Assembly: GCA_016190505.1 (NCBI GenBank)
Contig: JACPQM010000081.1
Span: forward strand, 16,139 to 80,138
Origin: Chloroflexota bacterium
GTDB taxonomy: Bacteria > Chloroflexota > Dehalococcoidia > JACPQK01
Direction of reading: 5' to 3'
Length of the DNA: 64,000 nt
Position 1 is the first letter of the stretch; every line of letters begins with the position of its first letter. Positions 42,237 to 50,268 of the stretch are shown piece after piece. Below the pieces are notes generated by a model. That model saw only the letters and a list, made by a program, of their open reading frames with translations, was not told the origin of the DNA and made no database searches. The translations under genes and the position numbers were made by a program.

Positions 42237-42482
42237 TCAGATACCCCTGGACTTGCGGTACTGCGACAGCGACATCCCCTGGCGTTCCCCCTTAGCCTTG
42301 TCGAGCATGGCACGGAAGCGAGGGCTCCTTTCCAGGAGGTAATCCTCGATGTCACGGTCCTCGATGTGCTCGATCACCGCGGTGACCTTGCCGTTCTTCG
42401 TGACAAAAACAGGTCCGTCTTTTACGGCCGCAAGGTACCTGGCGAAATTGTTCCGTACGTCTCCCATGGGTGCTACCTTCAT
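42237..42482 (-). CDS. Phd/YefM-family antitoxin
   Basis: An 81-residue protein with the Phd/YefM N-terminal DNA-binding fold: VRNNFARYLAAVKDGPVFVTKNGKVTAVIEH. The C-terminal tail with LLERSPRFRAMLDKAKGERQGMS would wrap the toxin. It overlaps the toxin gene as ATGA (42479-42482) and comes second in the operon, which is the reverse of the common order. Such pairs autoregulate their promoter. Confidence 0.92.
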   Translation of the reverse strand: MKVAPMGDVRNNFARYLAAVKDGPVFVTKNGKVTAVIEHIEDRDIEDYLLERSPRFRAMLDKAKGERQGMSLSQYRKSRGI

Positions 42483-42775
42483 TGGGCCAACTCCTCGTAG
42501 TAGGTCCGTGTTTCGTCCTTGTGCATAACTCTCAACACATTGACCCGGAGCGCGTCTTGATCAACGTTGTAGAAGATGCGGTACTCACCAGCGCGAAGGC
42601 GATAGTCCGGATTCGAAAGCCCGCGTAGCCGTTTGATTCTGGTCCTTGTCTCCTTCGCTGGACTGTGTGCCAAGTGCTTCTCCATAGCATCCGCAATCCG
42701 GGTCGCGTCGTACTTTCGCAGCTTATCGAGGTCGTCAATGGCGCTCCGTTTCAGGATGATCTCGTAATCATCCAT
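42479..42775 (-). CDS. RelE/ParE-family toxin
   Basis: A 98-residue ribosome-dependent mRNase-like toxin: YEIILKRSAIDDLDKLRKY, RIKRLRGLSNPDYRLRAGEYRIFYNVD and VLRVMHKDETRTYYEE. The R-x-G-x-Y-R-I core and the late basic residues fit RelE. ATG 42775 lies six bases after a TTGACC-17-CATAAT promoter, so the message would be almost leaderless, without a ribosome-binding site. Confidence 0.93.
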   Translation of the reverse strand: MDDYEIILKRSAIDDLDKLRKYDATRIADAMEKHLAHSPAKETRTRIKRLRGLSNPDYRLRAGEYRIFYNVDQDALRVNVLRVMHKDETRTYYEELAQ

Positions 42776-42781
42776 AGCAAA

Positions 42782-42810
42782 ATTATGTCATGCTTATGCG
42801 ACACGGTCAA
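42782..42810 (-). promoter_or_regulatory. Promoter of the RelE/Phd operon, leaderless type
   Basis: On the minus strand, TTGACC (42805-42810) and CATAAT (42782-42787) have a 17-base spacer, and the expected transcript start coincides with the toxin ATG. The promoter lies inside the remnant VapC coding sequence. Confidence 0.75.
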
Positions 42811-42959
42811 GGCAGCACGCATCGTAGACAGTAATGCCGAAGCTTCTGGCAATCCCAACCGAGACGCTCATCAACTGGCCGCTCACGGGGATTGCCTCAA
42901 GGCCGAGGTCCAGGTTCTCCTCTGTCCGAAAACCACTTGACGCCGACCGAGGCGTCCAC
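42794..42959 (-). pseudogene. VapC/PIN-domain toxin remnant with internal deletion
   Basis: Directly after the RHH gene, the minus strand encodes VVDASVGVKWFSDRGEPGPRP then a stop (42897-42899). In another frame the sequence continues ENLDLGLEAIPV...ARSFGITVYDACCLDRVA to a TAA at 42794-42796. The first piece is the start of PIN-domain toxins (VxDAS-x-V-KW) and the second is their end (VYDAxxL). About 70 residues between them, including several acidic catalytic residues, are missing. The toxin is therefore dead. Confidence 0.7.
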
Positions 42960-42961
42960 GA

Positions 42962-43210
42962 CTAGTGCCGGTCCCGCCACTTCATTATCTCCGCTGTGCC
43001 GTCCCAGCCGCCGAACTCCTCCCGCAGGCGGTCCATTTCGGCGGCGGCCCGCCAGCGTTGCTCCATCTTCTTCTCGGCTTCCTTTGCCGCCAGGAAGTGT
43101 ACCACCGTTTGCGCCAGGAACGCGCTCCGGCTGGAACCGGACTGGCGGGCCGCTTCATCAAGCTCTCTCAGAACATTCTCAGGCAAGGAGACATTTATCT
43201 TCACTACCAT
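42962..43210 (-). CDS. Ribbon-helix-helix antitoxin-like protein (VapB/CopG type)
   Basis: An 82-residue protein with VKINVSLPENVLRELDEAARQSGSSRSAFLAQTVVHFL, a ribbon-helix-helix fold, then an acidic-basic helical tail. ATG 43210 follows GGGGGAG. It is the upstream partner of the broken VapC at 42794-42959, so it is an orphaned antitoxin that may still repress its own promoter. Confidence 0.88.
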   Translation of the reverse strand: MVVKINVSLPENVLRELDEAARQSGSSRSAFLAQTVVHFLAAKEAEKKMEQRWRAAAEMDRLREEFGGWDGTAEIMKWRDRH

Positions 43211-43329
43211 GGTTCTCCCCCATAGTTCTCCCTATTTATGCTACCCAAGAACTGGCAAGCGTGCAATCTCTTCATCTTGAGCGAGGCCACCGCCACGGGA
43301 GCGGCTAATGCCTGCTGGCATGGGCAAAC

Positions 43330-43377
43330 GTAGGGGCGGGTATGAAACCCGCCGGGCGCACTGCCGTGCGCCCCTAC
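43330..43377. repeat. Palindromic repeat GTAGGGGCGGG...GCGCCCCTAC family
   Basis: The left part GTAGGGGCGGGTatgaAACCCGCC and the right part GGGCGCACTGCCGTGCGCCCCTAC combine two hairpins in one element between the RHH gene and the TauE-like gene. Confidence 0.8.
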
Positions 43378-43402
43378 GGACTATCGTGTGCGGGTCCAGG
43401 TC

Positions 43403-44236
43403 TCACTGCCCGCCGGTAGCGGCCACCAGCAGCAGGCGGGCGCCCACCAGGGCCAGCGCCACGGCCATCCCCCGAATAATCCACTGTGCCCGCAACCGCT
43501 GGGACAGCCAGGCCCCCACCGGCGCCCCCACCAGGACGCCCAGGGCCAGAAATATCGTGCGGCGGACCCCGTGCTCGAAGGCGCCGGTGAATACGTGGAC
43601 CAGCGTGCCAACGAGAGACATCACTGCCAGAATGGACTGCGATGTGGCTGTGGCAATGTGGACGGGGAAGTCAAACAGGTTCACCAGGGCCGGCACGTGG
43701 ATGATGCCACCCCCTATGCCCAACAGGCTGGAGACATAGCCTACCGCCAGGCTAAGCAAGATGCCCGTCCGGAGGCTATAGGAGAAGGTGTGAGTTGCAC
43801 CGTTGGCCTCCGTGATGTGCCTCTGGATGTGCCCCCTGGGCACGCCCTGCTTCCCGGCCCGGGCCACATGCTGGGGCCTCAGGAGCAGATAGGCGGCCAC
43901 AGCCACCATGGCCAGGCCGAAAACCAGGTCGAACCAGCGGCGCGGAATGTACCCCGTGGTAAGCGCCCCCAGCACTGCCCCAGGGATAGTGGCCGCAGAG
44001 AATATCGCTGCCGTTCTGTAGTCTATGCGCTTCATCCGGGAGTAGCTTACCGAGCCCGACAGCGCGTTTACGAACACTACGGCCAGCGAAATGCTGGTGA
44101 CGGTGTCGGACGCATCGTTGGGGTAGACCAGAAGAAGAACGGGCACCAGGATGAAACCCCCACCGGCACCGATGAGGGTGCCGAAGATGCCGATAACGAA
44201 CCCCGCCGGGGTAAGCCACAGGTATTGCAGGTCCAT
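43403..44236 (-). CDS. Sulfite exporter TauE/SafE-family membrane protein
   Basis: A 277-residue membrane protein with eight or so hydrophobic helices and the two inverted repeat motifs GTLIGAGGGFILVPVLLL and SLLGIGGGIIHVPALV, typical of TauE/SafE/DUF81 transporters that export sulfite, sulfoacetate or take up other organic anions. No sulfur-metabolism gene is adjacent. Start is ATG 44236; the ribosome-binding site is weak. Confidence 0.92.
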   Translation of the reverse strand: MDLQYLWLTPAGFVIGIFGTLIGAGGGFILVPVLLLVYPNDASDTVTSISLAVVFVNALSGSVSYSRMKRIDYRTAAIFSAATIPGAVLGALTTGYIPRRWFDLVFGLAMVAVAAYLLLRPQHVARAGKQGVPRGHIQRHITEANGATHTFSYSLRTGILLSLAVGYVSSLLGIGGGIIHVPALVNLFDFPVHIATATSQSILAVMSLVGTLVHVFTGAFEHGVRRTIFLALGVLVGAPVGAWLSQRLRAQWIIRGMAVALALVGARLLLVAATGGQ

Positions 44237-44356
44237 ACGGTACGCCGTGGCCCAGTATAGCGCATCGCAGCGCCTCTGTACGGTGCCCTCACCAGAGGCT
44301 ACCCGTTCTATGCCTTACTCTCCCGTGACTCAAACCGAATTGCCACCTGAGGGGCA

Positions 44357-44389
44357 TTGACAGGGCCGCTCGCGAAAGTTATCATGATA
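44357..44389 (+). promoter_or_regulatory. Strong sigma70-type promoter of the subtilase gene with palindromic -10
   Basis: TTGACA at 44357-44362 and TATCAT at 44380-44385 with a 17-base spacer. The -10 is the first half of the palindrome TATCATGATA (44380-44389), which could be a repressor site. Confidence 0.8.
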
Positions 44390-44472
44390 GCTAATTTCTG
44401 TGCATTGTTGCTTTTTAATAAGCCTTTGCATCAGGGGTGCGCTATGGTGATTGACACCGTGAGGAGGAGACC

Positions 44473-45699
44473 ATGACCAGGCGTTGGGTATCCATTGTTG
44501 GAATCATTTCCCTTGTGGTCCTTGTCCTGGCCGGGATGTCGGTAGCCCCGGCCAGCGGCGGTCCCGTCCTGGTGCGCCAACTGGTAGTTTTCGACGGCGG
44601 GGTGGCCAATGAGGCAGCCAGGGCGGTGCTGGAAGCGCACGGGGCTACCGTGCAGCGGGAGCTTAGCCACACGCCCTTCACTGCCTTTAGCGTCTTGTTG
44701 CCCGAGGCGGCGCTGCCCGCCCTGCGCCAGGCCAGGGGTGTGGTCCGAGTCGAGACAGACTTCGTAGTGGAGGCGGTCGCCAAGCCCGGCCCAGCCCCTC
44801 AGCCGAACGAGGTGCTGCCCTGGGGTGTGGACCGTATTGACGCCGACACTGCTTGGGCCACCAGCAAGGGCACCGGGGTCAAGGTAGCCATCATTGACAC
44901 CGGTATCAGCAAGAGCCACCCCGACCTGGTGGATAACCTGAAGGGCGGCGTGAACTTCGTCTTCCAGAAGGGCAGTGTTGACCCCACCAAGTGGGATGAC
45001 GACAACGGGCATGGCTCCCACGTCGCCGGCACCGTGGCGGCAGTGGACAATACTGTCGGCGTCGTGGGCGTGGCCTCGCAGGCCCACCTCTACGCGGTCA
45101 AGGTCCTGGATCGCCGGGGTTCCGGCTACATCAGCGATGTCATTGACGGCATCTACTGGGCCAGGAACAACGGGATGCAGGTCATTAACATGAGCCTGGG
45201 CTGCAACTGCCCCAGCGACACTCTGCAACAGGCCGTGGACGATGCATACGCGGCGGGTGTGGTGGTAGTGGCGGCGGCGGGCAACTCGGGCACCAGCGAC
45301 GGCTCCGGGGACACCGTTATCTACCCCGCCAAATACGACTCCGTCATCGCCGTGGCGGCCACGGACAGCAACGATGCGCGGGCGTGGTGGTCCAGCACAG
45401 GCCCCGCTGTGGAGCTGGCAGCCCCGGGTGTAGACATATACTCTACCTGGAAGGGGACGGGCTACAACACCATCAGCGGCACCTCCATGGCCTCGCCGCA
45501 CGCGGCAGGGACAGCCGCCCTGGTCCTGGCCTCGGCTGTTCTGGCCCAGTTCGACCTGGACGGGAATGGCACCTATAGCGCCGCCGAGGTCAGGGCAGCC
45601 CTCAAGGCCACTGCGGACGACCTGGGCGCAGCCGGGCTGGACACCTGGTACGGCTACGGGCTGGTAGATGCCGCGGAGGCTGCTACCGGCACCCCATAG
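44473..45699 (+). CDS. Secreted subtilisin-like serine protease (S8)
   Basis: A 408-residue pre-pro-protease: signal peptide (about 1-28), an I9-type propeptide (RQLVVFDGGVANEAARAVLE to about 103), then the S8 domain with Asp in AIIDTGIS, His in NGHGSHVAGT and Ser in GTSMASPHAAG. The oxyanion Asn is in AAAGNSG. Near the end a perfect EF-hand loop (DLDGNGTYSAAE) is inserted before the last helix. GAGGAGG precedes ATG 44473. It has its own promoter and terminator, so it is a single-gene unit. It probably degrades extracellular proteins. Confidence 0.95.
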   Translation: MTRRWVSIVGIISLVVLVLAGMSVAPASGGPVLVRQLVVFDGGVANEAARAVLEAHGATVQRELSHTPFTAFSVLLPEAALPALRQARGVVRVETDFVVEAVAKPGPAPQPNEVLPWGVDRIDADTAWATSKGTGVKVAIIDTGISKSHPDLVDNLKGGVNFVFQKGSVDPTKWDDDNGHGSHVAGTVAAVDNTVGVVGVASQAHLYAVKVLDRRGSGYISDVIDGIYWARNNGMQVINMSLGCNCPSDTLQQAVDDAYAAGVVVVAAAGNSGTSDGSGDTVIYPAKYDSVIAVAATDSNDARAWWSSTGPAVELAAPGVDIYSTWKGTGYNTISGTSMASPHAAGTAALVLASAVLAQFDLDGNGTYSAAEVRAALKATADDLGAAGLDTWYGYGLVDAAEAATGTP

Positions 45700-45719
45700 C
45701 ACCCAAGCTGGTCGTTCAT

Positions 45720-45754
45720 AGAGGGCCTCGAGGTATCGGGGCCCTCTGCTTTTT
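45720..45754 (+). terminator. Rho-independent terminator after the subtilase gene
   Basis: AGAGGGCC / GGCCCTCT stem with a 12-base loop, followed by GC and TTTTT. Confidence 0.85.
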
Positions 45755-45765
45755 GGCAAGGCATG

Positions 45766-45774
45766 TGCTACAAT
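45766..45774 (+). promoter_or_regulatory. Extended -10 promoter of the MFS gene
   Basis: TGCTACAAT fits TGnTATAAT with one change, 29 bases before the start codon. No -35 box is evident. Confidence 0.55.
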
Positions 45775-45802
45775 CGGCCCAGATTCTCCCCAAGGAGGCC
45801 GT

Positions 45803-47029
45803 ATGGAGCGAGCCGTGCCAACTGTCGCCCGGACTCGCGGCTACTTCGGTGTGGGCCGCAACGTATTCTTCCTGGGCTGGGTGTCCTTCCTCACCGACGT
45901 CAGCAGCGAGATGATCATCAACGTGCTGCCCCTGTTCCTGGCCAACGTGCTGGGGGTGGGCACGGCCATCATCGGCGTCATCGAGGGCATTGCGGACTCA
46001 ACTGCCACGCTGATGCGTTTCCCCAGCGGCTGGCTCAGCGACCGGCTCCAGCGCCGGAAAAGCCTGACCCTGCTAGGATACGGGCTCTCGACGATGGCCA
46101 AGCCCCTCTTCTTCCTGGCCAATAGCTGGGCGGCAGTGCTGGTGCTCCGCTTCTCCGACCGCGTGGGCAAGGGCGTGCGCTCGGCACCCCGCGACGCCCT
46201 GGTGGCCGATTCCACGACCAGGGAGCAGCGAGGCCGCAGCTTCGGGTTCCACCGGGGCATGGACAGCGCAGGCGCCGTGCTGGGCATCCTGGGGGCGGCC
46301 CTGGTCATCTTCTTCGTCCAGCGCGGGGAAGGGCTCCTCGAAGCTGGCGCCTTCCGCACCCTGGCTCTGGTGGCGACCGTGCCCGCGGTGCTGGGCGTGA
46401 TGGTGCTGTGGCTCCTGGTGCGCGAGCCCAGGCCCGCGCCGGCGCCACCGCCTGCCGTCGCCGCCGCCAAGCCCGCAGCTTCCAGCCGGTTCCCCACGAC
46501 CTTCAAGCTGCTCCTCGTAACCATGGTGCTGTTCACCCTGGGCAACTCCAGCGACGCCTTCCTCATCCTCAGGGCGCAGGACCTGGGGCTCTCTGTTATC
46601 CACATCCTGCTCCTGCTGGCGGCGTTCAACGTAGTCTACGCCTCGCTGGCCATGCCCCTGGGCTCGCTGTCTGACCGCGTCGGGCGCAGGCGCCTGATAC
46701 TGGCGGGGTGGGCGGGTTACGCGGCGATCTACCTTGGGTTCGCCCTGGCCGGGGCAGCCTGGATGGTGGTTTTCCTTTTCCTGGCCTATGGGGTCTACTA
46801 CGCCGCCACCGAAGGAGCAGCCCGCGCCCTGGTGACCGATCTGGTCCCCGCCCACCGGCGGGGGGCGGCCTTCGGCCTGTACCACACGGCGGTGGGCATC
46901 ACAGCATTCCCGGCCAGCCTCATCGCTGGCGTGCTCTGGCAGACCGTTAACCCCGGGGCTACCTTCATCTTCGGGGCCGCCATGGCCGGCCTGGCCGCGG
47001 TGCTGCTAGCGATAACCCTGCGGCCATAG
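45803..47029 (+). CDS. MFS transporter
   Basis: A 408-residue protein with 12 predicted hydrophobic helices in two halves joined by a Pro/Ala-rich loop (PAPAPPPAVAAAKPAA). The intracellular loop 2-3 motif is GWLSDRLQRRKSL and its counterpart in the second half is GSLSDRVGRRRLIL. The N-terminal GWVSFLTDVSSEMIINVLP is typical of a proteobacterial/Chloroflexota MFS subgroup often found near metal or antibiotic loci. AAGGAGG precedes ATG 45803. The substrate is unknown. Confidence 0.92.
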   Translation: MERAVPTVARTRGYFGVGRNVFFLGWVSFLTDVSSEMIINVLPLFLANVLGVGTAIIGVIEGIADSTATLMRFPSGWLSDRLQRRKSLTLLGYGLSTMAKPLFFLANSWAAVLVLRFSDRVGKGVRSAPRDALVADSTTREQRGRSFGFHRGMDSAGAVLGILGAALVIFFVQRGEGLLEAGAFRTLALVATVPAVLGVMVLWLLVREPRPAPAPPPAVAAAKPAASSRFPTTFKLLLVTMVLFTLGNSSDAFLILRAQDLGLSVIHILLLLAAFNVVYASLAMPLGSLSDRVGRRRLILAGWAGYAAIYLGFALAGAAWMVVFLFLAYGVYYAATEGAARALVTDLVPAHRRGAAFGLYHTAVGITAFPASLIAGVLWQTVNPGATFIFGAAMAGLAAVLLAITLRP

Positions 47030-47120
47030 GCTGCCGCCCGTAGGTGGCCAGACACGTCGGGATGCCCGCCTGCGGGTGGGGGCGGACGTTAACCTGAGTC
47101 GCCGCCCTCAGGAACAGCGG

Positions 47121-47345
47121 CTAGAGTTCCTGCCATTCTTCCGGTGTGAGGCCGAGATCCCTGACGATTGCCCGAATTAGGCCCACGCTGACATCCCTGC
47201 CCCCGTGAAACGGCACAGGGATGATCGTCCTGGTTCGAGGGTCTGCCATCCTGGGATGCTTCCCGCCTGGCAATGGCCCTACAAACCCTAACCTCCGGAG
47301 CTTACGGACAACCTCCTCCGGCTTAAGGGGTGTCAGCCTGGACAT
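47121..47345 (-). CDS. HicA-family toxin
   Basis: A 74-residue mRNase-like protein with the HicA dsRBD-like core LKPEEVVRKLRRLGFV, then GGKHPRMADP with the catalytic His, and GLIRAIVRDLGLTPEEW. It starts at ATG 47345 inside the end of the HicB gene (23-base overlap), an antitoxin-first order. Confidence 0.9.
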   Translation of the reverse strand: MSRLTPLKPEEVVRKLRRLGFVGPLPGGKHPRMADPRTRTIIPVPFHGGRDVSVGLIRAIVRDLGLTPEEWQEL

Positions 47346-47598
47346 CTCGTTCCTCGATAGCCACCCCTGGGATGCTGGGGATGTCCCACCCTAGCTGAAG
47401 GGCCAGCACCACATTGCCTTCGATCACGTCCCTGAGGTTCTCACGCGCTTCCTCGTAGTCGTCGCCCTGGGCGAAGAAACCCAGGGCGCCAGGGACCGTG
47501 GCCACGACCACACCGTTCTCATCCCGGATATACTCGGCCCTCTTCAGGGCCGCATCCACGTACCGTGCGAGGGAGAATACCCTCACCTTCACGCTCAT
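47323..47598 (-). CDS. HicB-family antitoxin
   Basis: A 91-residue HicB-like protein (degenerate RNase H fold) starting at ATG 47598: ARYVDAALKRAEYIRDENGVVVATVPGALGFFAQGDDYEEARENL, then IPGVAIEERDV. No C-terminal DNA-binding domain is visible, so promoter control may use another route. GGAGG is only two bases before ATG, so an upstream GTG at 47604 is possible. Confidence 0.88.
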   Translation of the reverse strand: MSVKVRVFSLARYVDAALKRAEYIRDENGVVVATVPGALGFFAQGDDYEEARENLRDVIEGNVVLALQLGWDIPSIPGVAIEERDVQADTP

Positions 47599-47625
47599 GA
47601 CCTCCACACCCTGCTCTCCGGTCAG

Positions 47626-47710
47626 TGCCCGGGGTGGGTCTCGAACCCACACCCCCTCACCGGGGAACGGATTTTAAGTCCGTCGCGTCTGCCGATTCCG
47701 CCACCCGGGC
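47626..47710 (-). tRNA. tRNA-Leu (anticodon TAA)
   Basis: 85 bases: acceptor GCCCGGG pairs with CCCGGGC, discriminator A; anticodon loop contains CTTAAAA with TAA; long variable arm as expected for leucine. The 3' CCA is not encoded. Confidence 0.95.
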
Positions 47711-47790
47711 CTGCTACCGGGCGAGTCCCAACAAGACTGGACTCGCCCGGTGGGAGCATTCCAAGTATAGCAGCGGGGGCCAAAAGAAAA

Positions 47791-47863
47791 AGGCGACGGG
47801 CGGATTCGAACCGCCGCATAGGGGTTTTGCAGACCCCCGCCTTAACCTCTTGGCTACGTCGCC
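47791..47863 (-). tRNA. tRNA-Cys (anticodon GCA)
   Basis: 73 bases: acceptor GGCGACG/CGTCGCC, discriminator U; anticodon loop CTGCAAA; T-arm GGTTCGAATCC. Confidence 0.95.
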
Positions 47864-47867
47864 GTGG

Positions 47868-47939
<72 letters not shown>

Positions 47940-48007
47940 GTCTATAGACTCCCACCGGTTACTTCTTGGCCTGACTCCTTTCGCATGCCAGCAACGCTAC
48001 CGATTGG

Positions 48008-48091
48008 TGCCGAGGAGGAGATTTGAACTCCTACGAGCTTACGCTCACAGCCCCCTCAAGACTGCGTGTCTGCCAGTTCCACCACCTCGGC
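48008..48091 (-). tRNA. tRNA-Leu (anticodon GAG)
   Basis: 84 bases: acceptor GCCGAGG/CCTCGGC, discriminator A, and CCA is encoded (48005-48007); anticodon loop TTGAGGG; long variable arm. Confidence 0.93.
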
Positions 48092-48137
48092 GATAAGGTT
48101 ACTGGGGCCTATCCTCCCACGGGCCCCGCCAGGGCCC

Positions 48138-48296
48138 TCAAGGGAAGCGCCAGTGCTTCCGGGGCCAGAGAATCGCCAGCCCCAGCGCAATAAGCAGGGC
48201 AGGCCAAACAAACCCCCATATGCTGCCCTCGATCACGCCCAGCTTGACCGCCAGGGCAACACCGCCGACTATCACCAGTACCAGGCCCACAATCAT
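48138..48296 (-). CDS. Small two-helix membrane protein (52 aa) between tRNA genes
   Basis: ATG 48296, preceded by AGAGGA, opens MIVGLVLVIVGGVALAVKLG, then EGSIWGFVWPALLIALGLAIL and WPRKHWRFP. It has two hydrophobic helices with a Gly/Trp turn, like the LiaI/LiaF-type or DUF5668 membrane domain. It sits between tRNA-Leu(GAG) and tRNA-Trp on the same strand. The TGA is followed by GGGCCCTGGCGGGGCCC, a GC hairpin without a T-tract. I cannot assign a function. Confidence 0.72.
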   Translation of the reverse strand: MIVGLVLVIVGGVALAVKLGVIEGSIWGFVWPALLIALGLAILWPRKHWRFP

Positions 48297-48312
48297 GCCT
48301 GTCCTCTAATGG

Positions 48313-48385
48313 CAGGGGCGGGAGGACTCGAACCCCCGGCCGGCGGTTTTGGAGACCGCTGCTCTACCAACTGAGCTACGCCCCT
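48313..48385 (-). tRNA. tRNA-Trp (anticodon CCA)
   Basis: 73 bases: acceptor AGGGGCG/CGCCCCT, discriminator G; anticodon loop CTCCAAA; T-arm GGTTCGAGTCC. Confidence 0.95.
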
Positions 48386-48527
48386 CTGGCACTCCAGACC
48401 ATATTTAAGCATGGACTCCTATGGCCGTCAATTGGCGCCTGCCCAGTACCCGCGACCGAGCGACCCCGAAAGGACCCCCGCCAACACGGTCTAGAAAGAG
48501 CCGGCGACCACTTCGCCACGCCAGCAA

Positions 48528-49739
48528 TCACTCCGGGTGCGCTGGCGGTTCCCTGGGCACCGAGCGCAACGCCAACCTGCGAGCTGCCCGGTCCAGGAGC
48601 ACTGGCCCGAACCTCACGGCGAAGGGATTGATGAAAATGCTAGCCAGTGCTCCCACAATGATCAGTGCGTAGAGCCGGTCATCTATGATGCCCCTGGTAA
48701 GTCCCAGGCCAGCCAGGATGAAGGACAACTCACCCACCTGGGCCAGGTACAGGCCCACCAGGATAGACGTCCGCCGAGCGTAGCCGAATATGGTCGTTAC
48801 TAGAGCCACAATCAAGAACTTGCCGGCTACCACGAGGACTATGGTGACAGAGGCAAGGATAGTCTCTTGAAGGACTGCTCCCGGGTCCAGCAGCATGCCC
48901 ACCGAGATGAAAAAGAAGATGGCGAAAAGGTCGCGGAAAGGAGAGAATACCCTGAGCATCTGCTGGCTCAACTTGCCTTGAGATACAGCCACCCCAGCAA
49001 GGAAGGCCCCCACAGCCGCGGACACACCCAGCGCCTGGGTACCAATGGCGCTGCCCAGGGCGATAGAGATAGCTGCAAAGATGAAGAGCTCCTGTGAGCC
49101 GGTGCGGGCCACTTGGTCCAGAAAGCGAGGGACCAGCCTGACTCCCACGGCCAGACTAGCCAGCAACAGGGCGCCAGTCTTGGCCAGGGCGGCGAGCAGT
49201 CCCAGCGCCGTGGAACCGGAAGGGTTGCCAATGACCGGAAGAACCACTATCAGTGGAACGACGAGCAAATCCTGCACCAGCGAAATGGCCAGGGCAATAC
49301 GTCCGTGAAGCGCGTTCAGATGTTCCCTGTCCAGCAAGAGCTTCACAGCCACCGTGGTGCTGGAGACGGAGACCAGGGCGCCGAAGAAAAGGGCCGAGGT
49401 CCAATTGGTCCCCATGGAGCGCCCAATGACAGCGCCGAGCGCGATAGTCAGTCCCACCTGGGCCAGGCCACCCAGTATGCCCACCTTCTGCACGCGCCGA
49501 AGGCGGTCTAGGTGCACTTGCATCCCCACGGCGAACAGCAGGAACGCCACACCCACCTCGGCCAGGCTGCGGACCAGGGCCGCATCGCTCCTGAAGCCGG
49601 GCGTGTATGGTCCCACCAGCACCCCCGCCAATAGATAGCCCACCATGGTCGGCAGGTGCAGCCGGTGCGCCAGGTAGCCCATGAGCAAAGCAGCTACCAC
49701 GGCCGCAAAGAAGTTGATGGCGAAAGTAGAGTCGCTCAA
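48528..49739 (-). CDS. CPA2-type cation:proton antiporter (Kef/NapA-like)
   Basis: A 403-residue membrane protein with about 12 helices and the CPA2 signatures GYLLAGVLVGPYTPGF, VSSTTVAVKLL and SLVQDLLVVP, plus FFFISVGMLLDP and LYLAQVGELSFILAG. The Q-D pair fits the Kef group that exchanges K+ or Na+ for H+. It lacks a C-terminal RCK/TrkA domain, so it is short for a KefC. Start is TTG 49739 after GGGAG. Its neighbour at 49873 is a small membrane protein on the same strand. Confidence 0.92.
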   Translation of the reverse strand: MSDSTFAINFFAAVVAALLMGYLAHRLHLPTMVGYLLAGVLVGPYTPGFRSDAALVRSLAEVGVAFLLFAVGMQVHLDRLRRVQKVGILGGLAQVGLTIALGAVIGRSMGTNWTSALFFGALVSVSSTTVAVKLLLDREHLNALHGRIALAISLVQDLLVVPLIVVLPVIGNPSGSTALGLLAALAKTGALLLASLAVGVRLVPRFLDQVARTGSQELFIFAAISIALGSAIGTQALGVSAAVGAFLAGVAVSQGKLSQQMLRVFSPFRDLFAIFFFISVGMLLDPGAVLQETILASVTIVLVVAGKFLIVALVTTIFGYARRTSILVGLYLAQVGELSFILAGLGLTRGIIDDRLYALIIVGALASIFINPFAVRFGPVLLDRAARRLALRSVPREPPAHPE

Positions 49740-49872
49740 GCTTCAACGGCTCCCGATAAAGGTGGGCTACGGTCGGCGGTACTCCCAAAGACTCCGCCGT
49801 GACCGTGGTGGGTTCCGTTTCACTTCACCCACCCTACAGGTCTGGGGCGGGCATCCCGACGCGTCGGGACCC

Positions 49873-50268
49873 CTAGCGGCGGAACAGGCGGCGCAGGGCC
49901 TGCCTCCAGACCGGCTCGGGAGGGGGGAGGTCTATCACCTCGCCCCGCCAGCGCTTCTCGTAGTGGGGGGGCCGCCGGGGGAACAGGGCAGACAGGTAGC
50001 CCAGCACCAGCAGCACGAAGGCCCCCAGCACCAACCACCGAGCAGCACGGAAGGCCCAAGGTGCGGAGACGTAGTGCAGCATAAAGGCCGTCAAGGCCAG
50101 CGCCCATCCCAACAGCGCACCCGTCTGCCAGTCCCAGCGCACAGCCGGGGGACCCAGCCGGGGCATACGCCACCGCCTACGCGCCCGTCCCACGCGGGAA
50201 CGGCGCAGTACCTTCTCGATCTCCTGCTCGTAGCGGGGAGGACGGGCCGGGCCCGTGGAGCGGTTCAT
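49873..50268 (-). CDS. Small membrane protein of unknown function
   Basis: A 131-residue protein: an Arg-rich N-terminus (RRSRVGRARRRWRM), two hydrophobic helices (about 50-67 and 75-94) and an Arg-rich tail. Its ATG overlaps the stop of the metalloprotease gene as ATGA, so the two are translated together. I do not recognise a family; a membrane partner of the protease is possible. Confidence 0.75.
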   Translation of the reverse strand: MNRSTGPARPPRYEQEIEKVLRRSRVGRARRRWRMPRLGPPAVRWDWQTGALLGWALALTAFMLHYVSAPWAFRAARWLVLGAFVLLVLGYLSALFPRRPPHYEKRWRGEVIDLPPPEPVWRQALRRLFRR

